Origin: Candidatus Omnitrophota bacterium
GTDB taxonomy: Bacteria; Omnitrophota; Gorgyraeia; B26-G9
Direction: 5' to 3'
Assembly: GCA_018399295.1 (NCBI GenBank)
Contig: JAGYOO010000007.1
Location: forward strand, 1-14,116
DNA length: 14,116 nt
The notes below the pieces were generated by a model, which was not told where the DNA came from, did not search any database, and worked only from the letters and a program-made list of their open reading frames with translations. Below are positions 1 through 7,678 of the stretch, piece after piece. The position numbers were made by a program, and so were the translations under genes. The first letter of the stretch is position 1. Each line of letters starts with the position of its first letter.

Positions 1-19
1 GACTCAAATCAGATCCTGA

Positions 20-739
20 TCTCTCCAGCATACCCGCGAGGTCCTAACCCGGTTAAAACAGACAGAGCCGGAGGTAATGATCCTGTCTCTGTTCGGAGAC
101 AGGGATAGTCATGAAAGACAGACCGGTAAAATCGGGATATTCGACAATATCCGGGAGAGTATTTGCAGGCTGGCTAAAGACCGTAAAAGAATGCGGCTGA
201 TCCTCAACTGCGTGATCAATCCGGATAATATCAATGATCTGGCGGCTACCGCCCGGTTGGGGAAAGAGCTGGGCGTTGACCGGGTTCGTTATGAGAATCT
301 TATTTTCCTGACTCCGGCTGAGCTTAAGGTTCACGAACAGTTTTGTTCTAAATTTGAAAATCCGTTTGAATGGAAGACTGTGACTAACATTCAGGCCGTG
401 CCAACGGGAATCGCCGAGAGGGTGCCGAAAATAGTCGCGGAACTCAAGCGCGAGTACGGCAGCTTTGTCAGCTTTAAGCCGCTTCTTGAGTCTGATGAGT
501 TCCGTGACTGGTACCGTGAGGGCTTTCGCAGCCGACGGTTTTGCAGCTTTGTCCGTCATTCCATTTTCATTAAGAGTAATGGGGATGTTATTCCCTGTCA
601 GTTTTTCCCGCATTATCGTCTGGGGAATATACTGGAACAGGGATTAGAGGAGATCTGGGACAGCGATAAACGAAAAAGATTCAATGAACAGCTAAAAACG
701 GGATTGATGCCGGCATGCGTTCGCTGCTGCAAACTTTAA
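20..739 (+). CDS. Radical SAM/SPASM protein, 5' partial
   Basis: This is the C-terminal part of a radical SAM enzyme with a SPASM auxiliary iron-sulfur domain. The frame is open from base 20, just after an in-frame TGA at 17-19. The first ATG is at 77, but residues before it (LKQTEPEVM leading into ILSLFGD) already look like the radical SAM core strand that usually reads ISLDG, so the true start is upstream of the window. The later core is visible as LNCVINPDN and VRYENLIFLTP. The SPASM part has Cys at 542-544 (RRFC), Cys at 596-598 (GDVIPC), a GNILEQGLEEIW segment, and a C-terminal CVRCC at 716-730. The SAM-binding CxxxCxxC is not in this stretch. SPASM proteins often modify peptides or small metabolites; no substrate can be named here. 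The end overlaps the methyltransferase gene by 25 bases. Confident of family, not of the start. Confidence 0.85.
   Translation, partial: SLQHTREVLTRLKQTEPEVMILSLFGDRDSHERQTGKIGIFDNIRESICRLAKDRKRMRLILNCVINPDNINDLAATARLGKELGVDRVRYENLIFLTPAELKVHEQFCSKFENPFEWKTVTNIQAVPTGIAERVPKIVAELKREYGSFVSFKPLLESDEFRDWYREGFRSRRFCSFVRHSIFIKSNGDVIPCQFFPHYRLGNILEQGLEEIWDSDKRKRFNEQLKTGLMPACVRCCKL
70..76 (+). promoter_or_regulatory. Shine-Dalgarno-like GGAGG before the ATG at 77
   Basis: GGAGG at 70-74 sits two bases before the ATG at 77. The spacing is shorter than usual and the bases also encode residues expected in the full-length protein, so it is probably a coincidence of coding sequence. It is noted because it could make an automatic caller start the gene at 77, and because it could in principle allow internal initiation of a stand-alone SPASM half. 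Confidence 0.25.
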
Positions 740-1275
740 CTCTGTCTTCTGTTTACAAGCGTCTGGCAGGCATTTTCAGACAGTATCTTACAGATGAGGC
801 GGCGCTTCGGGTGCTTGATCTGGGTTGCGGCAAGAGAGGGAACTTTGCCGGTTTCTCCGGCTATATCGGCCTGGATAGGCTGAGATACCCGCCAAAGACG
901 GAAGGGAAATTCATTTCGGCCGATGTTTGTGATATCCCCTGTCCGGATCAAAGTTTCGACGCGATAGTATCTACCAGCCTGTTTCATCATCTTGATTTAG
1001 AACAGGCCGACCAGGTGGTCAGAGAGATGTCGCGGGTATTAAAATCCGACGGACGGATCATCATCGCTGACGGGGTCTTCCCGGAGTCCGGACTCAATGT
1101 TTTTGGACATCTGCTGCGTCATCTGGACCGGGGCCGATACGTGCGGGGCCGGGAGGACTTTCGCCGCCTGTTCCGGCAATGGTTCCAGCTGGAAACAGAC
1201 ATCTTTTTTACACAAGGGATCTATGCCTACAGTGTACTGGTAATGGGGAAGTTGAGAGATAATGAATCGATCTGA
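715..1275 (+). CDS. Class I SAM-dependent methyltransferase
   Basis: A 186-residue cytosolic methyltransferase of the Methyltransf_11 type. The SAM-binding motif I is VLDLGCG at residues 33-39. An acidic strand IGLDRL at 51-56 would contact the SAM ribose, and SADVCDIP at 68-75 is the motif II region. FDAIVSTSLFHHL at 81-93 and VLKSDGRIIIAD at 108-119 complete the Rossmann fold pattern. The C-terminus is short, so there is little room for a specialised substrate domain. It overlaps the radical SAM/SPASM gene by 25 bases and the following GT-C gene by 14 bases, so it is very likely translated from the same message. By context it may methylate a sugar or a lipid carrier product, but the sequence does not show the acceptor. 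No strong Shine-Dalgarno is seen, in keeping with translational coupling. Confidence 0.9.
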   Translation: MRSLLQTLTLSSVYKRLAGIFRQYLTDEAALRVLDLGCGKRGNFAGFSGYIGLDRLRYPPKTEGKFISADVCDIPCPDQSFDAIVSTSLFHHLDLEQADQVVREMSRVLKSDGRIIIADGVFPESGLNVFGHLLRHLDRGRYVRGREDFRRLFRQWFQLETDIFFTQGIYAYSVLVMGKLRDNESI

Positions 1276-2641
1276 TAAGGCCTTGATTGCCCTGTCGCTG
1301 TTCGCGGCATTGGCCCTGCGGCTGATCGTGTTTGCCGCGGGAGACAATTTTCATGGAATCGCGGCCGGAAAAGTTTTGGAGGCATTGCGGCTTCTGGATC
1401 ATCCGGAGAATATCCGATCTTGGGTGGTCCCGGCTCACGGACCGATCCATATGTATCTTATTGCTCTCTGCGTCAAACTTTTCAGCCTGCCTTTATTGGT
1501 ACCCCGACTCTTGAGTTTTCTTCTGGGCATCGGATTGATGCTGCCTTATTTTAAGTTTGTGAGGGGTCAGTTTGGAACAGGTACGGCCCTGCTGTCGTTG
1601 TTTCTGCTGGCATTTTTTCCGCTGCACGTTGTGCACAGCACTTTATCCACCGCGGAAACTGCTTTTGTTTTTTTTCTTTTCAGCGGATTCTGGTTTCTGT
1701 TGAAAAACCGGGAATCCGGTAAGGTGCGGGAGGCTGTTTTTGCCGGCACGATGCTTGGACTGGCCAGTATGTGCCGGTTCGAGGGAGCGTTGTTTATTAT
1801 CTTCGCCGTGGGCTTTATCCGGCCGGAGGCACGTTCGCGGGTTGCTTATCTGTTCTGTGCCGGAATTCTTCCAACGCTTTGGTTAAGCGCGAATCTTTTA
1901 TTGTTTGGCGATCCGATGTTCTTTCTTAAGGCAAGCGATACTGTGGTCAAGTACGAGTTCAGCCAGTTGAAGGCGTACGGGGAGCATGTCACTACCCGGT
2001 TGAAGCTGTTTTACTGGCCCGCATGCATGTTCCGGTATTTCGGACTGATTCCGGGTCTGATCGGATTTGCCGGACTGGTCGCGGCGTTTTGGCGCAGGGA
2101 GGCGGGGATATTCCGTTTAATGTTTGTCGGACTGCTGGCGGTATTCGTGATGAAAACCCTGCAACAGGAACTGGCTCTGCAGCCGCGTTATGGCATCAGT
2201 CTCGGTCTGCTGTTTATTCCGTTTATTGCCCACGGGGCCCTGCGCTTTTCCCGCGTTCGTTGTGGCCGGGGACTGATCGCCGCGCTGCTGTTGCTGATGG
2301 TTGTCCGCGGCAGTTACAATGCCTTGCGCCTGACTCCCCGAGCACCCTCCTGGCTAAAACCGGCAGCCCGGTTCCTCAGTCAGCGGATGGATAAAAAAGA
2401 CGGACTGATTTTCCTGGATTGCGATGATGACAATTTTAAGGAGCCGTTCAAACTTGTTTCCGGAATTCCGGTTAACCGGTTCGCTGATTTTGAAGGTTAC
2501 GGCACTCATGTCGAACTCATCGAACCGGAGGCTCGGAATAAGGTCCGGTATCTGGTACTGATTTCCAAAGAACGGGCATTGTTGAATCACCGGAAATTGT
2601 ACGGAGATGAACAGTGCCGGATATACGAAAGGGCCCAGTAA
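1262..2641 (+). CDS. GT-C family membrane glycosyltransferase (GT39/ArnT-like), first of two
   Basis: A 459-residue polytopic membrane protein of the ArnT/PMT_2 class, which uses a polyprenyl-phosphate sugar and acts on the outer face of the inner membrane. Residues 7-26 form the first transmembrane helix, followed by an acidic first loop (GDNFHG, Asp28) where GT-C enzymes place the catalytic or metal-binding acid. About ten hydrophobic segments follow, then RF or PRF-type motifs after the second helix (VPRLLSF) typical of the family. The last ~100 residues are mostly soluble and include a DCDDDNF stretch. It is clearly related to the next gene, with the same order of helix, xDNF loop, arginine motif and soluble tail. 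It overlaps the methyltransferase gene by 14 bases. The sugar donor and acceptor cannot be read from the sequence. Confidence 0.85.
   Translation: MNRSDKALIALSLFAALALRLIVFAAGDNFHGIAAGKVLEALRLLDHPENIRSWVVPAHGPIHMYLIALCVKLFSLPLLVPRLLSFLLGIGLMLPYFKFVRGQFGTGTALLSLFLLAFFPLHVVHSTLSTAETAFVFFLFSGFWFLLKNRESGKVREAVFAGTMLGLASMCRFEGALFIIFAVGFIRPEARSRVAYLFCAGILPTLWLSANLLLFGDPMFFLKASDTVVKYEFSQLKAYGEHVTTRLKLFYWPACMFRYFGLIPGLIGFAGLVAAFWRREAGIFRLMFVGLLAVFVMKTLQQELALQPRYGISLGLLFIPFIAHGALRFSRVRCGRGLIAALLLLMVVRGSYNALRLTPRAPSWLKPAARFLSQRMDKKDGLIFLDCDDDNFKEPFKLVSGIPVNRFADFEGYGTHVELIEPEARNKVRYLVLISKERALLNHRKLYGDEQCRIYERAQ
2460..2479. repeat. Two overlapping 12-bp perfect palindromes sharing CCGG
   Basis: CCGGAATTCCGG at 2460-2471 and CCGGTTAACCGG at 2468-2479 are both perfect palindromes, giving three CCGG tetramers at an exact 8-base spacing. 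They lie inside the first GT-C gene and encode part of GIPVNR. They may simply reflect the high CCGG content of the window. Confidence 0.6.
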
Positions 2642-2672
2642 TTTGAAAACGCTGATTGATCCGGGGTGGATA

Positions 2673-3974
2673 ATGAGAAACCAGACAATCTGGATCGTGC
2701 TGTCGGCATTTTTTATCCGGCTGGGACTTCTGGTATTCAGTGACAACTTTCTCAATGCTGAGCCGATGGAATATCTTATCGCCGCGTTGGAAGTCCTGAG
2801 CAATTCCGGTCCGGTTGGCATCGTAAATCTGCAGCAGTTGCCGCTGCACAGCTACTCGATTGCGGTTGCGGTCGCCTTAGGCAGTGACCAGCTGTTGTCG
2901 GCCCGGTTCCTAAGTCTCGTGTTCGGGACACTGACCTGTTTCCCGTTCTATTTGCTTGTCCGCCGGCTGTTTAATAAAAAGACCGCGATTGTCGCTCTGG
3001 TGATGTTTGCCTTCTGGCCGGCCCACGTTCTGGTAAGCGTGTTGACCCTGCCCGACGCGGTCGTTCTGTTTCTGATTATCTGTGCTATGTATTTTCTCGC
3101 GCAGCAGCGTCCGCTGCCCGCGCTTGGCGCGTTGTCCGCGGCCGCGGGGTTTAGTTTCCTGGCTTGGATGCTAATTCTTCCGGCCGCAGTTTATGCCTTG
3201 GTCATTCCCGGCAAATGGGTCAAACGGCTGGTTAACGGAGTTCTGGTTCTTGGCTCATTGATGTTTCCGCTTCTCTGGGGCATGATTCTGGAAAATTATT
3301 ACCAGCCCGCGGGAGGAATTTTTTCTCTTAATGGATTCTTCGTTGCTCATCCAGCGGTCTTTTTGTCGATGTTTATCCAGAAGGTCATTGCCTCATTTCA
3401 GGTGGCCGTGGACGGCGGCGGGAAATGGCTGGCGCTACCAGCCTTCGCGGGGGTGGCTCTGGCTGTCCGTTCTCCCCGGCGTCAGCAGGCGGTTTACTGG
3501 ATACTGACCATTTTGATTGTAGCGGGCCTTGGGCTGTTTCGGTGCGAACTCCGGGTGACTTCTCAGGCAGAGCTGTTGGCCGGAGTAATGATAATACCGT
3601 TCGTGATCGAAGGATTGCGCCGGATTCTCCGGTCGAGTCCTGCTTTTAATCTGATAATCCTGTCTGTCTGCGTAATTATGGCGTTCAGGATTGTACAGCA
3701 CCGGCCGGTGCTGCCGGCAGAGGTTCGGGAGGTGGCAGAGTGGCTAAATCAGAATCTGGAAATTGAAACCAGGGTATTGGTGAGAAAAGATAGTAACGGA
3801 TATTATTCAGCGATTGCCATGCTCAGTGGACTGCCGCCGGGTAATTTTATATTTAGGAATGTCCATCAGATTGTTTCCGGCGATGATTATTTATTGAGTT
3901 ACATTGAAAAACCAAAAGGATCAGTAACGGTAAAAGAATGGCAGAATTTTATCCTGGTTCATCCGGCCCGTTGA
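2673..3974 (+). CDS. GT-C family membrane glycosyltransferase (GT39/ArnT-like), second of two
   Basis: A 433-residue polytopic membrane protein, paralogous to the gene before it. The frame is open to an ATG at 2607, but I prefer the ATG at 2673. A GGGGTGG stretch lies a few bases upstream, the gene then follows its neighbour after 31 bases, and its N-terminus (MRNQTIWIVL) lines up with the start of the paralogue. A TTG at 2643 is a third option. The first helix covers residues 5-22, followed by SDNF at 23-26 with Asp24 at the place of the likely catalytic acid, then SARFLSL after the second helix and about nine more hydrophobic segments. The soluble tail ends at FILVHPAR, about 27 residues short of the corresponding tail in the paralogue, so the C-terminus may be shortened. 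It probably transfers a sugar from a polyprenyl-phosphate donor in the periplasm. Confidence 0.82.
   Translation: MRNQTIWIVLSAFFIRLGLLVFSDNFLNAEPMEYLIAALEVLSNSGPVGIVNLQQLPLHSYSIAVAVALGSDQLLSARFLSLVFGTLTCFPFYLLVRRLFNKKTAIVALVMFAFWPAHVLVSVLTLPDAVVLFLIICAMYFLAQQRPLPALGALSAAAGFSFLAWMLILPAAVYALVIPGKWVKRLVNGVLVLGSLMFPLLWGMILENYYQPAGGIFSLNGFFVAHPAVFLSMFIQKVIASFQVAVDGGGKWLALPAFAGVALAVRSPRRQQAVYWILTILIVAGLGLFRCELRVTSQAELLAGVMIIPFVIEGLRRILRSSPAFNLIILSVCVIMAFRIVQHRPVLPAEVREVAEWLNQNLEIETRVLVRKDSNGYYSAIAMLSGLPPGNFIFRNVHQIVSGDDYLLSYIEKPKGSVTVKEWQNFILVHPAR
3696..3713. repeat. 18-bp perfect palindrome
   Basis: CAGCACCGG followed directly by its reverse complement CCGGTGCTG, inside the second GT-C gene. A further 10-base palindrome CTGCCGGCAG (3711-3720) overlaps its right end. 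As RNA it could fold into a 7-bp stem with a GGCC loop. No function is evident. Confidence 0.6.
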
Positions 3975-5041
3975 TTACGTTTGTCAGCCGGGAAAGTTCG
4001 GAGATGCCCGCGGTCCGCGTTCGCGGCCATGGTTTTGCCGGAGTATTGCGAAGCGCGGGGATGAGGGCTGAGGTCTTTTCTTACGCGGACCAGTTGAATG
4101 CCGCCTGCGGGGAACGGGAAAAGACTTTAAGGGCGCGTGATAAACTGTGTCTTAATCTGCGGGCGCTGCGCCGGCTGCATCAACCTGATCGTGTTCTGGT
4201 GATTCAGAGGTTTAATTATCACAGCCTGGCGCCGTTTCTGTTAAAGATTGCAGGCCAAAAGCTGATCCTGGATCTGGACGATTGGGAGGCCAGAGAGGAG
4301 CTCCAGCCGGGACGTCTGCCTTTTTCCGGCGCGGAAGCGGGAATGCGGCTGTTGGCGCGCAACAGCTGTTTCTGTCTGGCGGCCAGCCGCTTTCTTTTTG
4401 ATTATATTTCCCGGTTTAATCGGAATGTCGCGTATGTACCTACCGGAGTGAACACCCGGGTTTTTCAGCCGCAGGAAAAGATCCCGCGTCCGGAAACCGT
4501 TCTTTCCTGGATCGGGACGGTTCATCGCCCGGACAATATTGAGAATTTGAGATTTCTGATCGAATGTTTTAAGGAATTGACCCGGATTCACTCATCGGTC
4601 AGACTTGAGATTGCGGCCAAAGGAGTCTATCTGGACCAGTTGAAGGAACTGACGGCTGACGAAAAAAGTATCTGTCTTGTTGATTGGATGCCGCCGGAGC
4701 GGGTCCCTGAATATCTAAGCAGGGTTGATATCGGGGTAATGCCGTTGATCCAGCCCAGCCGGTTTAACCGGGCAAAAAGTCCAACCCGTTTGTTTGAGTA
4801 CATGGCTATGGGAAAACCAGTTGTTTGTTCTCCGACCGGAGAGGCGGGGGAGATCATTGAAGACGGGATAGAGGGATTTTTGGCCCGGAATCAGGACTCG
4901 TTTGTCATTGCGTTGAAACGACTGCTGGAATCTTCCCGGCTTCAACGGGAGATGGGGCTTAGGGGCCGGCAAAAAGCAGTGCAAAAATATTCATTAGAAA
5001 TAATCGGCAAAGAACTGATAAGGGTTTTTACAGGTATATGA
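3938..5041 (+). CDS. GT4-type (GT-B fold) glycosyltransferase
   Basis: A 367-residue cytosolic or membrane-associated GT-B glycosyltransferase. The N-terminal Rossmann half carries LILDLDDWEARE at 109-120, the DxDDW signature common in this group, and AYVPTGVNTRVF at 165-176 leads into the C-terminal half. That half opens with WIGTVHRPDN at 191-200. The donor-binding region is KSPTRLFEYMAMGKPVV at 280-296; Glu287 corresponds to the second Glu of the EX7E motif, while Lys280 stands at the first Glu position. GLRGRQKAVQKYS at 340-352 is the usual tail. The ATG at 3938 overlaps the GT-C gene by 37 bases; a TTG at 3971 gives a four-base overlap and starts right at LITFVSRES, so the start is uncertain. 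It would transfer a nucleotide-activated sugar to a growing glycan; the sugar is unknown. Confidence 0.87.
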   Translation: MAEFYPGSSGPLITFVSRESSEMPAVRVRGHGFAGVLRSAGMRAEVFSYADQLNAACGEREKTLRARDKLCLNLRALRRLHQPDRVLVIQRFNYHSLAPFLLKIAGQKLILDLDDWEAREELQPGRLPFSGAEAGMRLLARNSCFCLAASRFLFDYISRFNRNVAYVPTGVNTRVFQPQEKIPRPETVLSWIGTVHRPDNIENLRFLIECFKELTRIHSSVRLEIAAKGVYLDQLKELTADEKSICLVDWMPPERVPEYLSRVDIGVMPLIQPSRFNRAKSPTRLFEYMAMGKPVVCSPTGEAGEIIEDGIEGFLARNQDSFVIALKRLLESSRLQREMGLRGRQKAVQKYSLEIIGKELIRVFTGI

Positions 5042-5301
5042 AAATGAATATCGCTAAAATAGGTATTCCCGTTTTGCTGTCGAGGATATCCTCCTGTTTT
5101 GTTCCGGTGTTTGTCGGCTGGGATCTGACCCGTCGTTGCAATCTGAACTGTCTTTACTGCCGGGTGCCTGAGGAACCGGTGGGGGAAGAATTGTCGACAG
5201 CTGAGGTCTGCCAGGGGATTGAAAATCTGAGCCAGGCGGGAACGGTAAGGATTCACTTTGGCGGGGGAGCGGTTCCGCTGCGCGAAAAGAAAGAAGTGTA
5301 A
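5038..5301 (+). pseudogene. Truncated radical SAM protein, N-terminal stub
   Basis: An 87-residue remnant of a radical SAM protein. It starts with an ATGA overlap (4 bases) with the GT4 stop. The SAM-cluster motif is intact at residues 34-41 (CNLNCLYC, Cys34, Cys38, Cys41), preceded by the typical GWDLTRR. The second core strand reads IHFGGG at 72-77, where the family continues GGGEPLLR. Here it reads GGGAVPLREKKEV and stops. The Glu of the usual GGE motif, which helps bind the SAM amino group, is missing, as is the rest of the barrel, roughly 200-300 residues. The stop overlaps the ATG of the next gene (TAATG). Either an internal deletion fused the start of the gene to its own tail, or the assembly collapsed here. 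It could still be translated, but it is unlikely to be a complete radical SAM enzyme. Confidence 0.8.
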
Positions 5302-6773
5302 TGAAGATTTTAACGTTAAACTCTATTGGAATTGATAGACATGGTTTTCATATAATTCACTCGCCCAGCCGATGGAGTGAAGGGGTCAGAGATTCGTGTC
5401 ACTGGTTCACTTATTATCCCTGGGAGCTGGCCTATCTTACTTCTCTTCTTAAACGTGAGACAGAGCATGAGGTGCGAATGGTGGATGGCTGTCTGGAACG
5501 GTTGGACGCGGAGGGCTTGTTTAATCGTCTGGTCCGGGAAAAACCGGATATGCTGGTGCTGGAGTGCGCGAGTCGGACAATCGATGAAACTTTGGAAGTC
5601 GCGTTCAGGCTTAAACGGAAATACGGTACGGTTCTGGTCCTTGCCGGACCGCATGCCACTGCTTTTCCGGAAGAGCTCAAATCGGCCGGTGTCGATCATA
5701 TCTGTCGGGGTGAATACGAGTTTACCGTGCTGGATCTTGTCCAAGGAAAGCCGGTGGAAGATATTCCCGGGCTTTATCCCAATCCGGATCGGGACTTGCT
5801 TGACGTAAATCTGCTTCCTTTTCCTGAAGATGACGACGTTAGCCGATTCAGTTACGCCGATCCGGGAGAGCCCAGTTCCGAATATCGGGAGATTCAGATG
5901 TATGCCTCCCGTGGCTGTCCGATGTCCTGTGGATTCTGCGTTGCCCGTCATGTCTATTACCGGCGTCCGAATTGGCGCCCCCGGCGGGTCGAGAACATTA
6001 TTTCCGAAATCGAAAGTATGCGAAGGAAGTATCCGGAAATGGAGGGAATATTTTTCGATGAAGAAGCGCATAACGTGGAGCGTGAATTCAGTCTTCGACT
6101 CTGTTCCGCCATCCGCCGGGCAGGGCTGAATAACCTGCATTATGAGGCAATGTGCGATATCCGGTTTCTCGACGAAGAAGTGTTGCGCCGGATGAAAGAG
6201 GCATGCTATTATAAACTTCGGATAGGGATAGAATCCGCCAGTGATAAGGTGCTGCAGGGTGTGAATAAACCGGGTCTGGATCAGGCCCTGGTGCGGCAGC
6301 GGCTGAAATCGATCAAGAAGCATAAGTTGAAAACCCACGGAACCTTTATATTCGGTGCCCCGGGGTCTGATGCCAAAGAAGACGGCAAGACCGTCAGACT
6401 TATCCAAGACCTGGTCGCGGCGCGCCTGCTGGATAATCTCCAGATTTCTATATGTACGCCACAGCCTGGCACTCCTTTTTTTGAATCAGCAGTGCGTAAC
6501 GGACTTTTGAAGAATTGTGACTATCAGCGGTTCGATGGCGGAAATTTCGCGGTAGTAAGTTATCCCGGTTATTCGTCAGAACAAATCGAAGCGGTTCGGG
6601 AAAAAGCTGTTCTGGTGCGCGACCATTTTATTCTCAAAAAAAGGATAGGGGAGAAAAGCCTTTTTACCTGGGCCGGATCAGTGGTTCGGCGCTATGGGCT
6701 GGTGAAAACAGCAGTGAAAATCATGCGAAGATTAAAAAGAGAGGTAAAATACCATTGGTTGAACAATCGGTAA
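5301..6773 (+). CDS. B12-binding domain radical SAM enzyme
   Basis: A 490-residue cytosolic iron-sulfur enzyme of the cobalamin-binding radical SAM class (BchE, HpnJ and P-methylase relatives). Residues 1 to about 140 form the cobalamin-binding Rossmann domain, with YPWELAYLTSLL at 39-50, PDMLVLE and a RGEYEF stretch that matches the usual GExE region. The DxHxxG motif of base-off B12 proteins is absent; the matching site reads VDGCLERL (Asp62). The radical SAM core follows, with CPMSCGFC giving Cys206, Cys210 and Cys213, then FFDEEAHN, RIGIESASDKVL and GTFIFGAPGSD. The C-terminal ~80 residues are basic and probably helical. Such enzymes methylate unactivated carbons or rearrange rings; the substrate here is unknown, and the setting suggests a sugar or lipid. 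It starts one base inside the previous stop. Confidence 0.9.
   Translation: MKILTLNSIGIDRHGFHIIHSPSRWSEGVRDSCHWFTYYPWELAYLTSLLKRETEHEVRMVDGCLERLDAEGLFNRLVREKPDMLVLECASRTIDETLEVAFRLKRKYGTVLVLAGPHATAFPEELKSAGVDHICRGEYEFTVLDLVQGKPVEDIPGLYPNPDRDLLDVNLLPFPEDDDVSRFSYADPGEPSSEYREIQMYASRGCPMSCGFCVARHVYYRRPNWRPRRVENIISEIESMRRKYPEMEGIFFDEEAHNVEREFSLRLCSAIRRAGLNNLHYEAMCDIRFLDEEVLRRMKEACYYKLRIGIESASDKVLQGVNKPGLDQALVRQRLKSIKKHKLKTHGTFIFGAPGSDAKEDGKTVRLIQDLVAARLLDNLQISICTPQPGTPFFESAVRNGLLKNCDYQRFDGGNFAVVSYPGYSSEQIEAVREKAVLVRDHFILKKRIGEKSLFTWAGSVVRRYGLVKTAVKIMRRLKREVKYHWLNNR
6738..6745 (+). promoter_or_regulatory. Ribosome binding site supporting the TTG start of the GT2 gene
   Basis: AGAGAGGT lies nine bases before the TTG at 6755. 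The first residues after that TTG run straight into the conserved GT2 beta-strand, and no in-frame ATG lies near, so this decides the start. Confidence 0.6.
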
Positions 6774-7678
6774 GTTGTGTGATCGCTGCCTGGAATGCCG
6801 AGCGTTTTTTGCGGGAGTGCATTGCCGTGGCGCTGGAACAGCCGGAAATAATGGAAGTTATAGTAGTGGATAACGCCTCTTCCGATGAAACTTCAGCCAT
6901 CGCGGAGAGCTTCAAAGACCGGGTGCTTATTCTCCGGAACGAAAAAAATCGGGGATTCTGCTCAGCCAGTAATCAGGGGATAAAAATTGCCCGGGGTGAG
7001 TATATCCTGCTGCTTAACAGCGATGTTGTCCTGAGAAAAGACTATGTGAGAGAGTTGCTGAAGTGCCTGAAGCGTAATCCGCGGGTAGGCATGGTCCAGG
7101 GAAAGTATCTGCGGATGGACGGGAAGACGATCGACAGCCTGGGGTTGAAATTAAGCGCGGGTAAACGCTTGTATAATGTCGCTGACGGTAAGAAGGATTC
7201 GCCGCGGTATAATTCGGAGCGGGAGATTTTCGGTCCATGCGCGGCTGCGGCGGTTTACCGACGAAAAGTGATGAATGATATTGTCTGCAAAGAAGAGTAT
7301 TTCGATCCTGATTTTTTCTTTCTCGTGGAAGACTTTGACATTGCCTGGAGGGCAAGACGTTGGGGGTGGAAGGCCCGGTATGTACCTCAGGCGGTCTGTC
7401 TGCATTATCGTGACAGCAGCGGACATGATTCCGGCTATAAACAGTTTCTTTCTTTTCGAAACCGCTATTTTCTTCTGATTAAAAATATGACATTATTCTC
7501 AGCATTTTTGTTTATTCCGTTTTTTCTGTTTTATGATGTTCCGAGATTCGGGTATCTTTTTATCACCAATCCGTTTGTCCGGAAAAACCTGCGTTCTATT
7601 ATCAAGGCTATAATCCGGCTGAAAAAGAAATGCGCGAATTTTTCTTATGAAGAATATAACCAGGCGGCAGTTTCTTAA
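6755..7678 (+). CDS. GT2 family glycosyltransferase (rhamnosyltransferase-like)
   Basis: A 307-residue GT-A glycosyltransferase starting at TTG 6755, preceded by AGAGAGGT at 6738-6745 with nine bases of spacing. It overlaps the upstream gene by 19 bases. The nucleotide-binding start is VSCVIAAWNAERFL at 6-19, then VVDNASSDET at 37-46 and EKNRGFCSASNQGI at 63-76. The metal site reads LLLNSD at 85-90, an NSD version of DxD seen in many WbbL-like enzymes. GPCAAAAVYRR at 160-170 and the acceptor-side acids in VEDFDIAWR at 191-199 (Glu192, Asp193) are typical. The C-terminal stretch from about 246 to 262 is strongly hydrophobic and followed by a basic region, so the enzyme probably sits on the inner membrane. 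It is most like dTDP-rhamnose or similar deoxysugar transferases, though that specificity is inferred only from overall pattern. Confidence 0.9.
   Translation: MVEQSVSCVIAAWNAERFLRECIAVALEQPEIMEVIVVDNASSDETSAIAESFKDRVLILRNEKNRGFCSASNQGIKIARGEYILLLNSDVVLRKDYVRELLKCLKRNPRVGMVQGKYLRMDGKTIDSLGLKLSAGKRLYNVADGKKDSPRYNSEREIFGPCAAAAVYRRKVMNDIVCKEEYFDPDFFFLVEDFDIAWRARRWGWKARYVPQAVCLHYRDSSGHDSGYKQFLSFRNRYFLLIKNMTLFSAFLFIPFFLFYDVPRFGYLFITNPFVRKNLRSIIKAIIRLKKKCANFSYEEYNQAAVS

Noticed and set aside
53..613. A 186-codon minus-strand frame opposite the SPASM gene
   Set aside because: It lies fully within the SPASM coding region, which has clear motifs; no domain or start signal supports it.
2023..2394. A 123-codon + strand frame within the first GT-C gene
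   Set aside because: It is out of frame with clear membrane-protein coding and its Gly/Arg/Pro-rich product is typical of a shadow frame.
3136..3147. 12-bp palindrome CCGCGGCCGCGG in the second GT-C gene
   Set aside because: It falls in a GC-rich Ala-coding stretch and a 12-bp palindrome is not unusual in 14 kb.
5316..6407. A 363-codon open frame on the minus strand opposite the B12 radical SAM gene
   Set aside because: It is a mirror of the strongly supported + strand gene, has no recognisable domain or ribosome binding site, and its residues look like reverse-complement codon bias.
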